Assembly: GCA_021464525.1 (NCBI GenBank)
Contig: JADRCO010001270.1
Coordinates: 1 to 20,756 of the forward strand
Length of the DNA stretch: 20,756 nucleotides
Direction of reading: 5' to 3'
Source: Rhizophagus sp. LPA8_4_AMF
Taxonomy: Eukaryota > Glomeromycota > Glomeromycetes > Glomerales > Glomeraceae
The translations under genes and the position numbers were made by a program. The notes below the pieces were generated by a model that saw nothing but the letters and a program-made list of their open reading frames with translations, was not told the origin of the DNA and searched no databases. Below, in pieces: positions 1-8,549 of the stretch. How positions within the stretch are numbered: position 1 is the first letter of the stretch; every line of letters starts with the position of its first letter.

Positions 1-22
1 GGCTTGTATATTGGCGTGGTAA

Positions 23-30
23 TCACGTGA
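23..30. promoter_or_regulatory. TCACGTGA palindrome (E-box/Cbf1-like site)
   Basis: Perfect 8-bp palindrome inside a 12-bp palindrome AATCACGTGATT (21-32). An ATTGG box lies 8 bp upstream (10-14). The sequence matches the known fungal Cbf1/bHLH binding site; binding here is inference. It is one of eight such sites in the window and has no visible gene beside it. Confidence 0.45.
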
Positions 31-71
31 TTCTGCTCCGCTTTAGACGGCCTCCGAAAATGGCATTTTCC

Positions 72-275
72 CATAAAATAATATGAAAAACCGCCGTTTC
101 AGCGATTTTTTTCATAAAGAAGTGAAAAAAAATGCCGAAACGGCGTTTTTTCATAAAATAATATGAAAAGACGCCGCTTCAGCGATTTTTTTCATAAAGA
201 AAGTGAAAAAAATGCCGTTTCGGCGATTTTTTTCATTAAATAATGTGAAAAAATGCCGTTTCGGCATTTTTTCAT
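72..275. repeat. Tandem array of about five small hairpins
   Basis: Five degenerate units of about 35-50 bp, each an inverted repeat running from TGAAAA through GCCG-TTTC-GGC to TTTTTTCA, separated by CATAAAATAATA or CATAAAGAA spacers. The last unit is perfect: a 13-bp stem with arms 246-258 and 262-274 and a 3-nt loop. Units differ by scattered substitutions, for example CAGCG against CGGCA. No coding potential was seen. The array could be a palindromic satellite or a stack of short MITE-like elements; the source family is unknown to me. Confidence 0.7.
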
Positions 276-282
276 TAAAATA

Positions 283-412
283 TTCGGGTTAACGGGTCAA
301 TCGGGTCGGGTCAAGCCTGTAACCCGACCTGATACCGGGTCACGAATTTGATGACCCGACCCGAATATTTCGGGTCAACCCGACGGGTCACCCGAATTGA
401 CCCTTACCCGTG
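283..412. repeat. GC-rich CGGGT/ACCCG inverted-repeat block
   Basis: A stretch far richer in G+C than its surroundings, made of many copies of CGGGT on one half and ACCCG on the other. Matching ends AATATTCGGG (near 280) and CCCGAATATT (near 360) let much of it fold back on itself. It directly abuts the hairpin array and has no ORF. I read it as a dispersed repeat rather than a gene. Confidence 0.6.
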
Positions 413-961
413 CGGAGCTCTAGTACAGGCAATGAACATAATAATATCGTGATGAACATCGAATGGTTGTGACATCAGTAGTACATCACAGGGTCCGATG
501 TTCAGCATTAATTTATGATGTACATCAAGTAGTCGATATACATTAGATGAGCATTGATTTTGTAACTTCCTGATGTTCTCTTCTAGAACTAACAGATCTT
601 TGCAAATAACAACATTAGGACATCTGAACAGTGAGTTTGGAATGGATACCAAGCATGTCAAATTCAGTAATTCTCTTAAATTACTCTAGTAATAAATCAA
701 CTTTCTATTCAACTAATACTTTCCTGAGAGCCAACTTGGAAGTTACCCTTTTTTTGCAAAATAAAAAAAATGAAATCAAAAAGAAATTGCTTTTTTATTT
801 AGTGGCAAAGAAAGTACATAAAGCGAATATGTTAACTGATACAAGCCTCATATAAGTCTTGCACCTATCCAAAGGTCATAAAGGGTCAAGTTGTATGCTT
901 AATTGTTTTCTAAATAAAATTTTCCAGATTTCTGAATTCCTTGTTGATTTTAATTCATTAC
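413..961. other. Non-coding stretch left of the transposon; possible decayed minus-strand reading frame
   Basis: No convincing gene. On the minus strand a frame stays open from about 685 to 407 (stop at 404-406, inside the GC-rich repeat). It has an amino-acid mix that looks protein-like (leucine-rich start, cysteines, an LEENIRKLQNQ segment), but no ATG near its start, no family I recognise and no visible splice partners. It may be a decayed exon. The rest is AT-rich with no repeat structure I can name. Confidence 0.3.
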
Positions 962-963
962 TA

Positions 964-990
964 TGGTGCAAGTAAACTATACTCAACAAT
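964..990 (+). repeat. Left terminal inverted repeat
   Basis: 27 bp beginning TGGTGCAAGTAAAC. It matches the reverse complement of 4333-4359 at 26 of 27 positions and is preceded by TA at 962-963. Confidence 0.92.
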
Positions 991-1161
991 AAAATTTAGT
1001 ACTAAAAAAATCATAAAATTTTAAAAAATAAATTTTAAAGAAAATAAACTGGTAGTTTTATTTTCAAATCAGATTTTTGAAAAAATATCTGTATAAAAAG
1101 TTCTAGACATTTAAAACTGACTGATTTTTATATGATCAGCCTAAATTTGAAACAAATCGAA

Positions 1162-1184
1162 TCACGTGAGCGCTATCTTATTGG
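1162..1184. promoter_or_regulatory. TCACGTGA plus ATTGG pair in the transposon 5' region
   Basis: TCACGTGA at 1162-1169 is followed 10 bp later by ATTGG (1180-1184, an inverted CCAAT box). It lies about 190 bp upstream of the first transposase ATG, where a promoter would be expected. Regulatory function is inference. Confidence 0.4.
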
Positions 1185-1257
1185 TGAAAATTTTTTATAA
1201 TTTAGGCCGAAATTATGATATTTTAGTGCAGGCCCGAATTATCACATTAATTTGATC

Positions 1258-1328
1258 ATGAGAAAATTACTTTAACAATGAGAAAACCCCCTGATCCATG
1301 AGAAAATCATCACATGTGAATGAGAAAA
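1258..1328 (+). repeat. Four phased ATGAGAAAA repeats upstream of the transposase
   Basis: ATGAGAAAA occurs at 1258, 1278, 1298 and 1320, at steps of 20, 20 and 22 bp, about two helical turns each. The array ends about 20 bp before the first transposase ATG (1348). Such spacing would put all copies on one face of the DNA. It could be a binding array for a transcription factor or the transposase, but this is inference. Confidence 0.6.
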
Positions 1329-1482
1329 TTTTGATCTGGCTTTACTGATGCCACGTAAAACAAAATGACAACAACAAGTTAGTAAGATACCTAGGAAAAA
1401 AGGTCGTTATGTATCTCAAGATCAAGTTTTCTTAGAAAAAACTGTCACAGAAGAAATAGAGGCCGTTGAAGATGAAAAATGG

Positions 1483-3627
1483 ATGGAAAATGATATTATT
1501 GAAGAATGGATAGAAAGTGAAGAATGGTCAGATGATGAAATTATTGGCTGGACAGGAGAAGAATTGAAAGAATTTGATAAAGTAGGGAAGAGGCTTATTA
1601 CCGAAGCTCTTCACTGGCATGAGGGTGCTGATCATAATATCAGAGCAGTATATACAGGAAATTCGAGGACTACAGTATGGAGAAAAGGAAAAGAAAAACA
1701 GAAATTAGAAAATGAGACAAAAGGAATAAAGACTCTTGATACATTTTTTAAAAGTTCAGAAACATTGTATTCACCACAATTATCTCAATCACGATCATCT
1801 CAATCACGATCATCTCCATCACAATCATCTCCATCACAATCATTTTCATCTCTATTTTCAGAAATTATAAAAAGTCCACTATTTTCCGTTGATAATCTAC
1901 GTACACGATTAAAAGAAATAAATCAGCAATGTATTATATCAAAATCTGCAAAGGATAATGAAAAAATCTTTACCTATAATTATCTACGATGTCTAAGTAT
2001 ACGCAGATTCATTCAGTTATTATTAGATGGAGAAGGTAAGATGAATGCCAGCAATAATATTGCACAAATTGTATGGAATAAAGGTGACTATATGGCACGA
2101 TGTATCCGGAAATGGGGAACTCACTTTCTACGAACAGGAGAGCTTCTTGTCTATCGCCAAGGAAAACATACGAAATTAGAAAGCTTGGTAGATGATGAGG
2201 ATTTTAAGGAAGAATGCCTTGTATGGTTACGACAGCAAGCACCGGAATCACGTTCCCCAAGAAACTTAAAAATTTATATTGAAGAAACAGTGTTTCCAAA
2301 GTTGACAGGACACATCAAAAAAGACATAATTTGCGAAAAAACCTGTCAAAATTATATGCATAAGTGGGGATTCAAATACGATGAAAAAAAAAAGGAGTTT
2401 ATTATGATGGGCATGAGAGGCCAGATGTGGTGGCATATAGAGATGAGTGGTTAAAAAGAATGTTTGAATATAGGAAATCTATGAAAGATTTTGATGGTGA
2501 TATGTTGGATGTTGTTTTGGAACCTCAGCTTAAACCAGGAGAGAAGGAATTAGTGCAAATAACACATGACGAGTGCCACTTCTATGCGAATGATGGGCAG
2601 CAGAAAATTTGGATAAGAGAGGATGAGGATATTTTACGCTCAAAACATATTGGACGCTCAATTATGGTTTCAGCTTTTCTTTGTTCATGTCATGGATTAT
2701 TACAGTTATCCGATGAACAATTGCAAGCAAATTCACATATTGGTAATAAAGAAGCTTTTGTTCTTCGATCTATACAAACAGATGGGTATTGGAAATCGGA
2801 ACATATGTTAGACCAGGTTATTTTTTTTTTTAATTTTACCATTCAATGAATAAGAAAAAAAAAATTAAAAATTGAATTTTTTTCGTTTACTTTAGCTGGT
2901 ACATCAAGCAATTCCAATATTTGAGTTATTACATCCTGGATGTAATGGTGTTTTTTGTTTTGATCAATCAACAAACCATAATGCAATGGCTGCTGATGCA
3001 CTTATTGCATCAAAAATGAATTTAAGTCCTGGAGGAGCCCAGCCTAAGATGCGTGATGGTTGGTATATTAATGAGCATGGTGAGAGATGTGCACAATCTA
3101 TGATATTTCCGAATAATCATAAACTGAAAGGACAACAAAAGGGTATTAAGCAAGTGCTCAAAGAACGTAACCTTTGGCCAACAGAGGGAATTCGCCTGAT
3201 GTGTGAGCAGTGCTCTGGAAAACATGATGATATTAACCCAGAAAGAATAGACTGTTGTGCACGAAGGATTATGTCACTGCAACCAGATTTTTGTGAACAA
3301 CGGTCAATATTAGAAGAGGCAATTATCAAAAAGGGCCATATTTTTGAACGTTACCCAAAATTCCACTGTGAGTGCAACTTTATAGAGCGATACTGGGGCT
3401 TTGCAAAACGAGAGACCAGACGAATATGCAGTTATAATTTTGCGGATTTAATGAGAAAAGTCCCAGAAGTTCTTGTTAGTGTCCCTATAACAACTATTCG
3501 CAAGTTTGCACGCAAGTCGTGGAGGTATATGGATGCGTACAACAAAGGATTGGAGGGCAGAACTGCTGAGTGGGCTGTTAATAAAACATATCACATCGTT
3601 GATTACCTGAAAACATTGAAAGATTAA
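1483..3627 (+). pseudogene. DDE transposase, Tc1/mariner-like, one intron, frameshifted
   Basis: The transposase would cut and rejoin the element ends in the nucleus. Exon 1 runs to 2816 and exon 2 from 2896 to 3627; the 79-nt intron 2817-2895 is GT-AG and phase 0. ATG 1483 is the first usable start. The frame is open upstream to 1369, but an earlier ATG at 1348 is cut off by an in-frame TGA at 1366-1368. The frame shifts at an A10 run (2384-2393); a -1 slip or a one/two-base indel reaches the downstream frame, where the family-like GVYYDGHERPDVV reads on. Catalytic candidates are Asp in THDECHFYAND (codon 2568), Asp in CFDQSTNH (2962) and Glu in FIERYWG (3385). The second Asp and the Glu are about 140 residues apart, with Cys-rich CEQCS and CCARR motifs between, unlike the DD34-37E/D of typical Tc1/mariner. 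The N-terminal part holds a Ser/Gln repeat (residues about 102-121). The length of about 690 residues fits a fungal DDE family I recognise by motif only. It is inactive unless the shift is programmed or a sequencing error. Confidence 0.82.
1786..1845 (+). repeat. 15-bp minisatellite in the transposase coding region
   Basis: Four in-frame 15-bp units: CAATCACGATCATCT twice, then CCATCACAATCATCT and a variant. They encode a Ser/Gln/Pro/Arg low-complexity linker, so copy-number change would keep the frame. Confidence 0.8.
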
Positions 3628-3641
3628 TGGATTAATGAATT

Positions 3642-3647
3642 AATAAA
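3642..3647 (+). terminator. Poly(A) signal of the transposase
   Basis: AATAAA starts 15 nt after the transposase stop codon, a plausible 3'-end signal. Confidence 0.4.
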
Positions 3648-3670
3648 TTTTAGTTTTGTTTGTTCATAAT

Positions 3671-3684
3671 TCACCTACATTAAT
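3671..3684 (+). repeat. Left target-site duplication of the nested retroposon
   Basis: TCACCTACATTAAT matches TCACCTTCATTAAT at 4126-4139 at 13 of 14 positions. The two copies bracket a sequence ending in poly(A), as expected from target-primed reverse transcription. Confidence 0.75.
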
Positions 3685-3955
3685 TTTTCGGTTTAAATTA
3701 CTTTATTCGCTTTAGTCTCTTTAGTTTCGATTAGTATATATAGTTAGTTTTAGAATTTAGTTAATCTTAAGGTTTTACCGGGGGATTTGATACGTGTTAT
3801 CAGTGGAATTCTATTTTCAGATCCAGTGTAGAGAATTTGATTAGCTAAATTTTAATTTTTAGAGTTTTACCAGGTTTTAAAGAAATGGATTTTCACGGCT
3901 TTTTCTTAATTATTTATATTATATTTTTTAGTATGTTTTATTTTAGTTATAGGAT

Positions 3956-4042
3956 TTTAGGATAGATTAGGGTTTATTATAATGCTGTTTGCGTATGCGC
4001 AACAGTATTAGGTGTTTCCGTAATATGGGAGTCTATCCTAAA
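3956..4042 (+). other. Nested stem structure at the retroposon 3' end
   Basis: An outer perfect 11-bp stem (TTTAGGATAGA 3956-3966 with TCTATCCTAAA 4032-4042) encloses an inner hairpin (arms 3981-3993 and 3998-4009, loop TATG, one bulge and one G-U pair). LINE-type reverse transcriptases often recognise 3' stem-loops; this one sits 7 nt before AATAAA, which fits that role. Function is inference. Confidence 0.6.
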
Positions 4043-4057
4043 TAGATTAATAAAGAG

Positions 4058-4125
4058 ACGCGTTATAAAAAAAAAAAAAAAAAAAAAAAAAACGCGTTAT
4101 AAAAAAAAAAAAAAAAAAAAAAAAA
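4058..4125 (+). repeat. Perfect 34-bp tandem duplication of the retroposon tail
   Basis: Two identical 34-bp units (4058-4091 and 4092-4125), each ACGCGTTAT followed by 25 A. The poly(A) tail and the nine bases before it are duplicated. This could be template slippage during reverse transcription, later replication slippage, or an assembly artefact in a homopolymer. Confidence 0.85.
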
Positions 4126-4139
4126 TCACCTTCATTAAT
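4126..4139 (+). repeat. Right target-site duplication of the nested retroposon
   Basis: TCACCTTCATTAAT immediately follows the last A of the tail and matches 3671-3684 with one mismatch. Confidence 0.75.
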
Positions 4140-4285
4140 GACTTTCTTAATTAGTTAATATTAAACTAATATGTATTTCATGTAATTCAAATATTGAAGA
4201 GATTCAATGAATAAATTTTTCGTTTTGACGTAAAATATTATATACGACATGCAAAAATTCTCGTTTTTTATTGGACAATGTCTGA

Positions 4286-4333
4286 TCACGTGATATGAAA
4301 CTTGCGCCAGAAAATTGAAACATCATCACGTGA
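4286..4333. promoter_or_regulatory. Two TCACGTGA palindromes beside the right TIR
   Basis: TCACGTGA at 4286-4293 and 4326-4333, 40 bp apart start to start; the second overlaps the inner edge of the right TIR by one base. ATTGG at 4270-4274 lies 11 bp before the first. They could bind a host factor or the transposase; no test is possible from sequence alone. Confidence 0.45.
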
Positions 4334-4359
4334 TTGTCGAGTATAGTTTACTTGCACCA
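4333..4359 (-). repeat. Right terminal inverted repeat
   Basis: 27 bp ending CTTGCACCA and followed by TA (4360-4361). It is the inverted partner of 964-990 with one mismatch. Confidence 0.92.
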
Positions 4360-4617
4360 TATATCTGATATAATGAAATTTTTTTTTTTTTATAAGAAAA
4401 TATTTCTTCATATTTATTTCTAATTCTTAACCACAATTATTAATCAAAACTTAACTCTATATTTTTTTCCTTTCTATTGAAGTAATTCTCATTTTCATCT
4501 GACGGAACAAAATATATTTGTATATATCACAAATTTCACGCTTGAAACTGTAAATTGAATTTCTCGCTATATGAAAATTCAGACCAATTATTTAATAAAA
4601 GACCATAATAAAAATTA

Positions 4618-4799
4618 TATCATATTTATATCTTATTGATGATTAAAACAAATAATGGTCTAATAGCGGCAAAATACAATTGATGCTTTCTCCTTTTTAT
4701 TTCCCCCTTGAACAACTGGGAAGTTTTACTTTTAAGTTCGATAACCATAATGGAATTTGTAGTGCCGCTATTTGTTTAATCATCCAATAATAATGATAT
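4618..4799. mobile_element. MITE-like inverted-repeat element
   Basis: The left arm (4618-4678) and the reverse complement of the right arm (4758-4799) share ATCAT, TTATTG, GATGATTAA(A)ACAAATA and ATAGCGGCA in the same order, broken by 8-9-bp gaps in the left arm. There is no ORF between them. The shape suits a short non-autonomous DNA transposon or a decayed foldback element. No clear target duplication was found. Confidence 0.45.
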
Positions 4800-4929
4800 T
4801 ATCGGATTGACATGAAATTAATGAACGAACAGATGTAATTATAATAAATATACATTTCATATCACTAATGATAAAATACTATGATTCTACCACAAAGGAC
4901 TTCCTGAGAAATGCATTGTGCTTCTACAT

Positions 4930-5125
4930 ATCATAGAGATAGCGCATAAACCATAACCAACCTTATCGCGGGACCACAAGTACTCACGAGTTCACCAACC
5001 TATATTTCAACCCATGCACAAATTTATACCGCTTCTCTACCCACAACCATTACAACAAACTAGGGTAAAGGGAGAGATTAGGATAGAGATCAGGGGGATC
5101 AGGGTACGAGGGATAAAACCGTTTT
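4930..5125. other. Strand-skewed C-rich then G-rich block with possible G-quadruplex
   Basis: The plus strand is C-rich and G-poor from about 4950 to 5060, then flips to purine- and G-rich from 5063 to 5112. The latter holds five runs of three or more G (GGG, GGG, GGGGG, GGG, GGG), the last three separated by 4-5 nt. No ORF was seen. It stands out from the AT-rich flanks and lies about 330 bp past the stop of the minus-strand kinase gene. Confidence 0.5.
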
Positions 5126-5441
5126 AGTGAATTTTGCGTGAATGTGTGCATATTTAGATTATTTAGTGTATAAATTTTATTAAATTTATGAATGATGAAA
5201 ACTTGAATGATATTATTCAAGTAGAGAATTTATTATATTTTACCTAACAAGAAATACATTAATAAATATTAATAAAAGTATAAATACTGTATTTTAATAT
5301 ATAAAGTTTGTTAAAGTTTTTTTTTAAAAAATATATTCGTTTAATATTCGAATACTCGTGATATTGAATAATTAATTTTTAACATAAACTAATAAAAATG
5401 TTTGTTTATAAGGGTAAAATAATAACTAAATAAATTTATGA

Positions 5442-8400
5442 TCAAATCTCAAGGAAATCAAGTAAATTGTCTTCAATTGCTTTATGCTGAAGTCTGCTCA
5501 AATTATAAGACGCTTCTTTATTTCCATTTTCCTGTGCTTTTTTATACCAATAAAAAGCTTTTTCTAAATTCTTAATAGTTCCTTCACCTTTTTCATATAA
5601 AGATCCAAGATTATTTTGAGCTCCAGGATTTCCCTTTTCGGCTGTATTAATAAATAATTCAAATGCTTGTTCCTTATTAATATCAGTACCAATTCCTTTA
5701 TCAAAACAATTTCCAAGTCGGAACATACCATTTATATTTCCTTGCTCAGCTGATTTCTTATAATGCTCAAAAGCATTGAATTTATCTTGTTCGATACCTA
5801 TTCCATATTCATAACATCTTCCTAAATTATACAATGCTGTTTCATTTTCCCTTGCCTTTTCATACCAAGAGAAAGCCATTCTATAATTTTTTTCGGTCCA
5901 ATAACCTAATTCATATAATGCTCCAAGTTTAATTTGCGCTAATTTGTATCCTGCCTCGGCTGCTTCTTTATACAATTTAAACGCTTTTTCTTTACTAATA
6001 TCGGTACCAATTCCTCTATAATAACAATTAGCAAGTTGGAATTTTCCGTCTATATATTTTTGTTCAGCCGATTTCTTATAATATTCAAAAGCTTTAACTT
6101 CATCTTTTTCAACACCTCTTCCGTGTTCATAACATATACCTAAGTTATATTGTGCTATCTCATTTCCATTATCTGCTGCTTTTCTATACCAGTAAATTGC
6201 ATTTTTTAAATTCTTTTTGGTTCCTTCACCTATTTCATATAAATGTCCAAGATTATTTTGTGCCTCAATACTTCCTCTTCTAGCAGCCTTTTTATATAAT
6301 ATAAAAGCAATTGCTTTATCAATCTTAGTTCCAGTTCCCTCATCATAACAACAACCAAGTCGAAATATTCCATTTATATAACCTTGACCGGCTGATTTTT
6401 CAAAGAATTCAAAGGCTCGTTTTTCGTCTTTTTCTGCACCACCTATACCATCTCTATAACAATAAGCTACATTATGTTGTGCAACTTTATTTCCACATCT
6501 CGCTGCTTTTTCAAGGTAAAAAAGTGCAATTTTTTTGGAACTTAATCTTATTAATATTTGTCCAATATAAAATGGACAATGTTGATTTAATTTTTTAGCT
6601 AATAATACCTTAAAGGCCTTAACTTCTTTCCTTTTGAGAATATTTCTTGTTCTAATAATATTCTCTTTTTTTGCTGATTCTTTATTCCAATAAGTAGATT
6701 TCTCGTTATTACTAATTCCAATACAGTATTTTAGATAAAATTGCCCAATAAAATTTTTATTTTCTTTATTTTCTACAGATCTTTTATACCATTCAAACGC
6801 TAAATATTCATTTTTCTTTGTTCCATATCCTTCATTATAACAATTAGCGAGATAAACTTGAGCTATTGGAAGGTTACTTTTTGATGCTTTTAAAAATAAT
6901 CTAAATGCTTTAATATCATCATCATCTGTAACAGCATTTAAAATATTATAATAATAAAATAATCCTAAAAGCCAAATGTATTTTGCGTCGTTTTGATTAC
7001 CTATAAGCCAATAAACAAAATTTTCTGCATTTTGATTTAATTGAAATATTTGTTTATGAATAATTTGTTGAATTTTATTATCAACAACATACCCTTCATC
7101 ATGTTTTTCTATTATAATTTCAATTAATCTATCAACGGTTACAAAATCCAATTGATTTATTGATTTTTGATATGAAACTCTTGATGAACTACTTATAGAA
7201 ACAGTAATGCTTTTAGAACTCATCATATTTAGCATTTCATCATCTATATATAGATTATTATCTGAGACTAAATAATTTTCGCTAGGATTGTTCATCGTTA
7301 ATACATTATCGTTATTAGCTAATTCAACGTTATCGACTTGCGTTTGAGTTTCACTTTTAAAAGAGATATTTTGAAGTATTAAAACAACATTTTGTATATC
7401 CGGTCGTTCATCTGGTTCACCTTTCCAACACCCTAATTAATAATAATAATTTAATATTATATCTATTTAAGACGAAAAAAAATTATTCAGTAAATATTAT
7501 TACTATAAAATATAACTTACATTCATATAAATTACTAAAATCAATCGGTGTTTCCTCAATTATTTCTTCCCTTTTTCCTCCTCCTATTTGACACGCTAAG
7601 CTTACGTCACATTCTTCAGTATAGAATGGTTTTCGTCCGCTTGAAATTTGCCACATAATAATCCCAATACTATATACATCAGATTTTTTATTTAATCTGT
7701 AATTTTTATCGGCAAATCTTTTCGGATCTACATAAGGTACTACTCCATATACACTTGATGCACTACTTGATGCTTCGACAATTTTTCTTGATTGACCAAA
7801 ATCCGCCAACTTAATTTTGTTCTGATGCACAAGTATATTTGCTGCGTGCTTTAAAATTAAATATAAAATTCGATTAATTCATTTATTCCTTGAAAAATAA
7901 TATATCAAATAATTTATAATTACCAAATCACAATGAATAATATCGTGAAAATGTAAGCATGATATAGCGTTTGCTACTTGTAACGCTAAGTTAAATCTAT
8001 CATCCCATTTAAGTTCTTTGATATGATTTTGTAAATAATTTTGCAAAGTACCACCGTCAGCATATTCCAAAACTAATGAATAATTTCCTAATATAGGATC
8101 TGAAACAAGATAAACAATATATATAAGCATATTATAATAAGTTCAATTCAATTATGTATTTTATCGTTAAATTCTTACCTTTTGTGATACCATATAATCT
8201 TATAATATTAGGATGATAATCAACTTGTCTTTGTAATTGTATCTGTAAAAATATATGTTTATATAAATTAAATGATTTTATTAATTGGTTCCATGATGCT
8301 ATATACTACTTTTAATACATACTTTACCTCATTGATAACTTCTTTAAGAGTTATTTTATCATAATTAAAACATTTCAAAACAAATTTAGGGTCTTTAGTA

Positions 8401-8549
8401 TCTTTAAATGTAGTAATTTTAATTCGTGCGGAAGAGCCGGTATCTATTCTTTCTAAAACTGTAAAGTCCGAATAATCGAAACGATTTACATATTTATCTA
8501 ACAAATCACTATAATAATTCGTATCATTACTGTCATTATCATTTGACAT
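5442..8549 (-). CDS. TKL-like protein kinase fused to Sel1 repeats (minus-strand paralog)
   Basis: Five exons on the minus strand: 8549-8328, 8242-8179, 8099-7924, 7848-7521 and 7432-5442. The introns are 75-88 nt, GT-AG, phases 0,1,0,1. The product is about 926 residues. ATG 8549 fits the paralog's start; an upstream in-frame ATG at 8669 would add an unmatched 40 residues. The kinase domain spans residues about 28-290: VLK Lys59, HCDLHAAN (Asp153, Asn158), DFG 170-172 and SDVYSIG. The glycine loop reads DTGSSA, lacking two of three glycines, and HRD is HCD, so activity may be weak or RD-independent. A helical module follows (residues about 364-427, LIEIIIEKH to LGLFYYYNI), then about 10 clear Sel1 repeats plus degenerate ones (454-913). 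Sel1 arrays are alpha-alpha solenoids that bind proteins, so the gene likely encodes a cytosolic signalling scaffold. It is divergent from and paralogous to the gene at 11049. Confidence 0.88.

Larger units (their letters stand above)
3685..4125 (+). mobile_element. Nested poly(A)-tailed retroposon (SINE or 5'-truncated LINE end)
   Basis: A 441-bp insertion in the 3' non-coding part of the DNA transposon. It is bounded by 14-bp direct repeats with one mismatch (3671-3684 and 4126-4139). It ends in AATAAA (4049-4054), 12 nt of unique sequence, then A25, the layout of a reverse-transcribed polyadenylated RNA. A two-stem structure lies just before the signal (3956-4042). I see no reverse-transcriptase coding sequence and no clear Pol III A/B boxes, so a 5'-truncated LINE 3' region is slightly more likely than a SINE. 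It inserted after the DNA transposon did. Confidence 0.75.
964..4359 (+). mobile_element. Tc1/mariner-like DNA transposon with TIRs and TA duplication
   Basis: A 3396-bp element bounded by 27-bp inverted repeats (964-990 and 4333-4359, one mismatch), starting TGGTGCAAG and ending CTTGCACCA. Each end is flanked by TA (962-963 and 4360-4361), the target duplication expected for IS630/Tc1/mariner-type elements. It carries one transposase reading frame on the plus strand, broken by an early stop and a frameshift. A retroposon is nested in its 3' part (3685-4125); without it and one target-duplication copy the element would be about 2.9 kb. TCACGTGA palindromes sit at 1162, 4286 and 4326. The near-identical TIRs suggest the insertion is not very old. 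Confidence 0.9.
4362..5441. other. Non-coding spacer between the transposon and the 3' end of the minus-strand kinase gene
   Basis: AT-rich with no convincing ORF. It contains a MITE-like inverted repeat (4618-4799) and a C-rich then G-rich block (about 4930-5125), annotated separately. The part from 5150 to 5441 is very AT-rich and should contain the 3' UTR of the minus-strand gene. An AATAAA on the minus strand near 5229-5234, about 210 nt past the stop, could be its poly(A) signal. Confidence 0.5.

Noticed and set aside
404..661. Minus-strand coding region
   Set aside because: Protein-like composition but no ATG near its start, no family recognised, and its end lies in a GC-rich repeat. 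Kept only as a possible decayed exon.
631..855. Plus-strand 74-residue ORF
   Set aside because: Lysine/asparagine/phenylalanine-rich composition expected from random AT-rich DNA; overlaps the opposite open frame.
3022..3329. Two minus-strand frames opposite the transposase
   Set aside because: They overlap well-conserved transposase motifs on the plus strand and show no domain of their own.
5442..7295. Minus-strand Sel1 protein as a stand-alone gene starting at 7295
   Set aside because: The frame continues upstream to a kinase C-terminal CW..EPDERP segment joined by a good intron to the kinase exon, as in the paralog.
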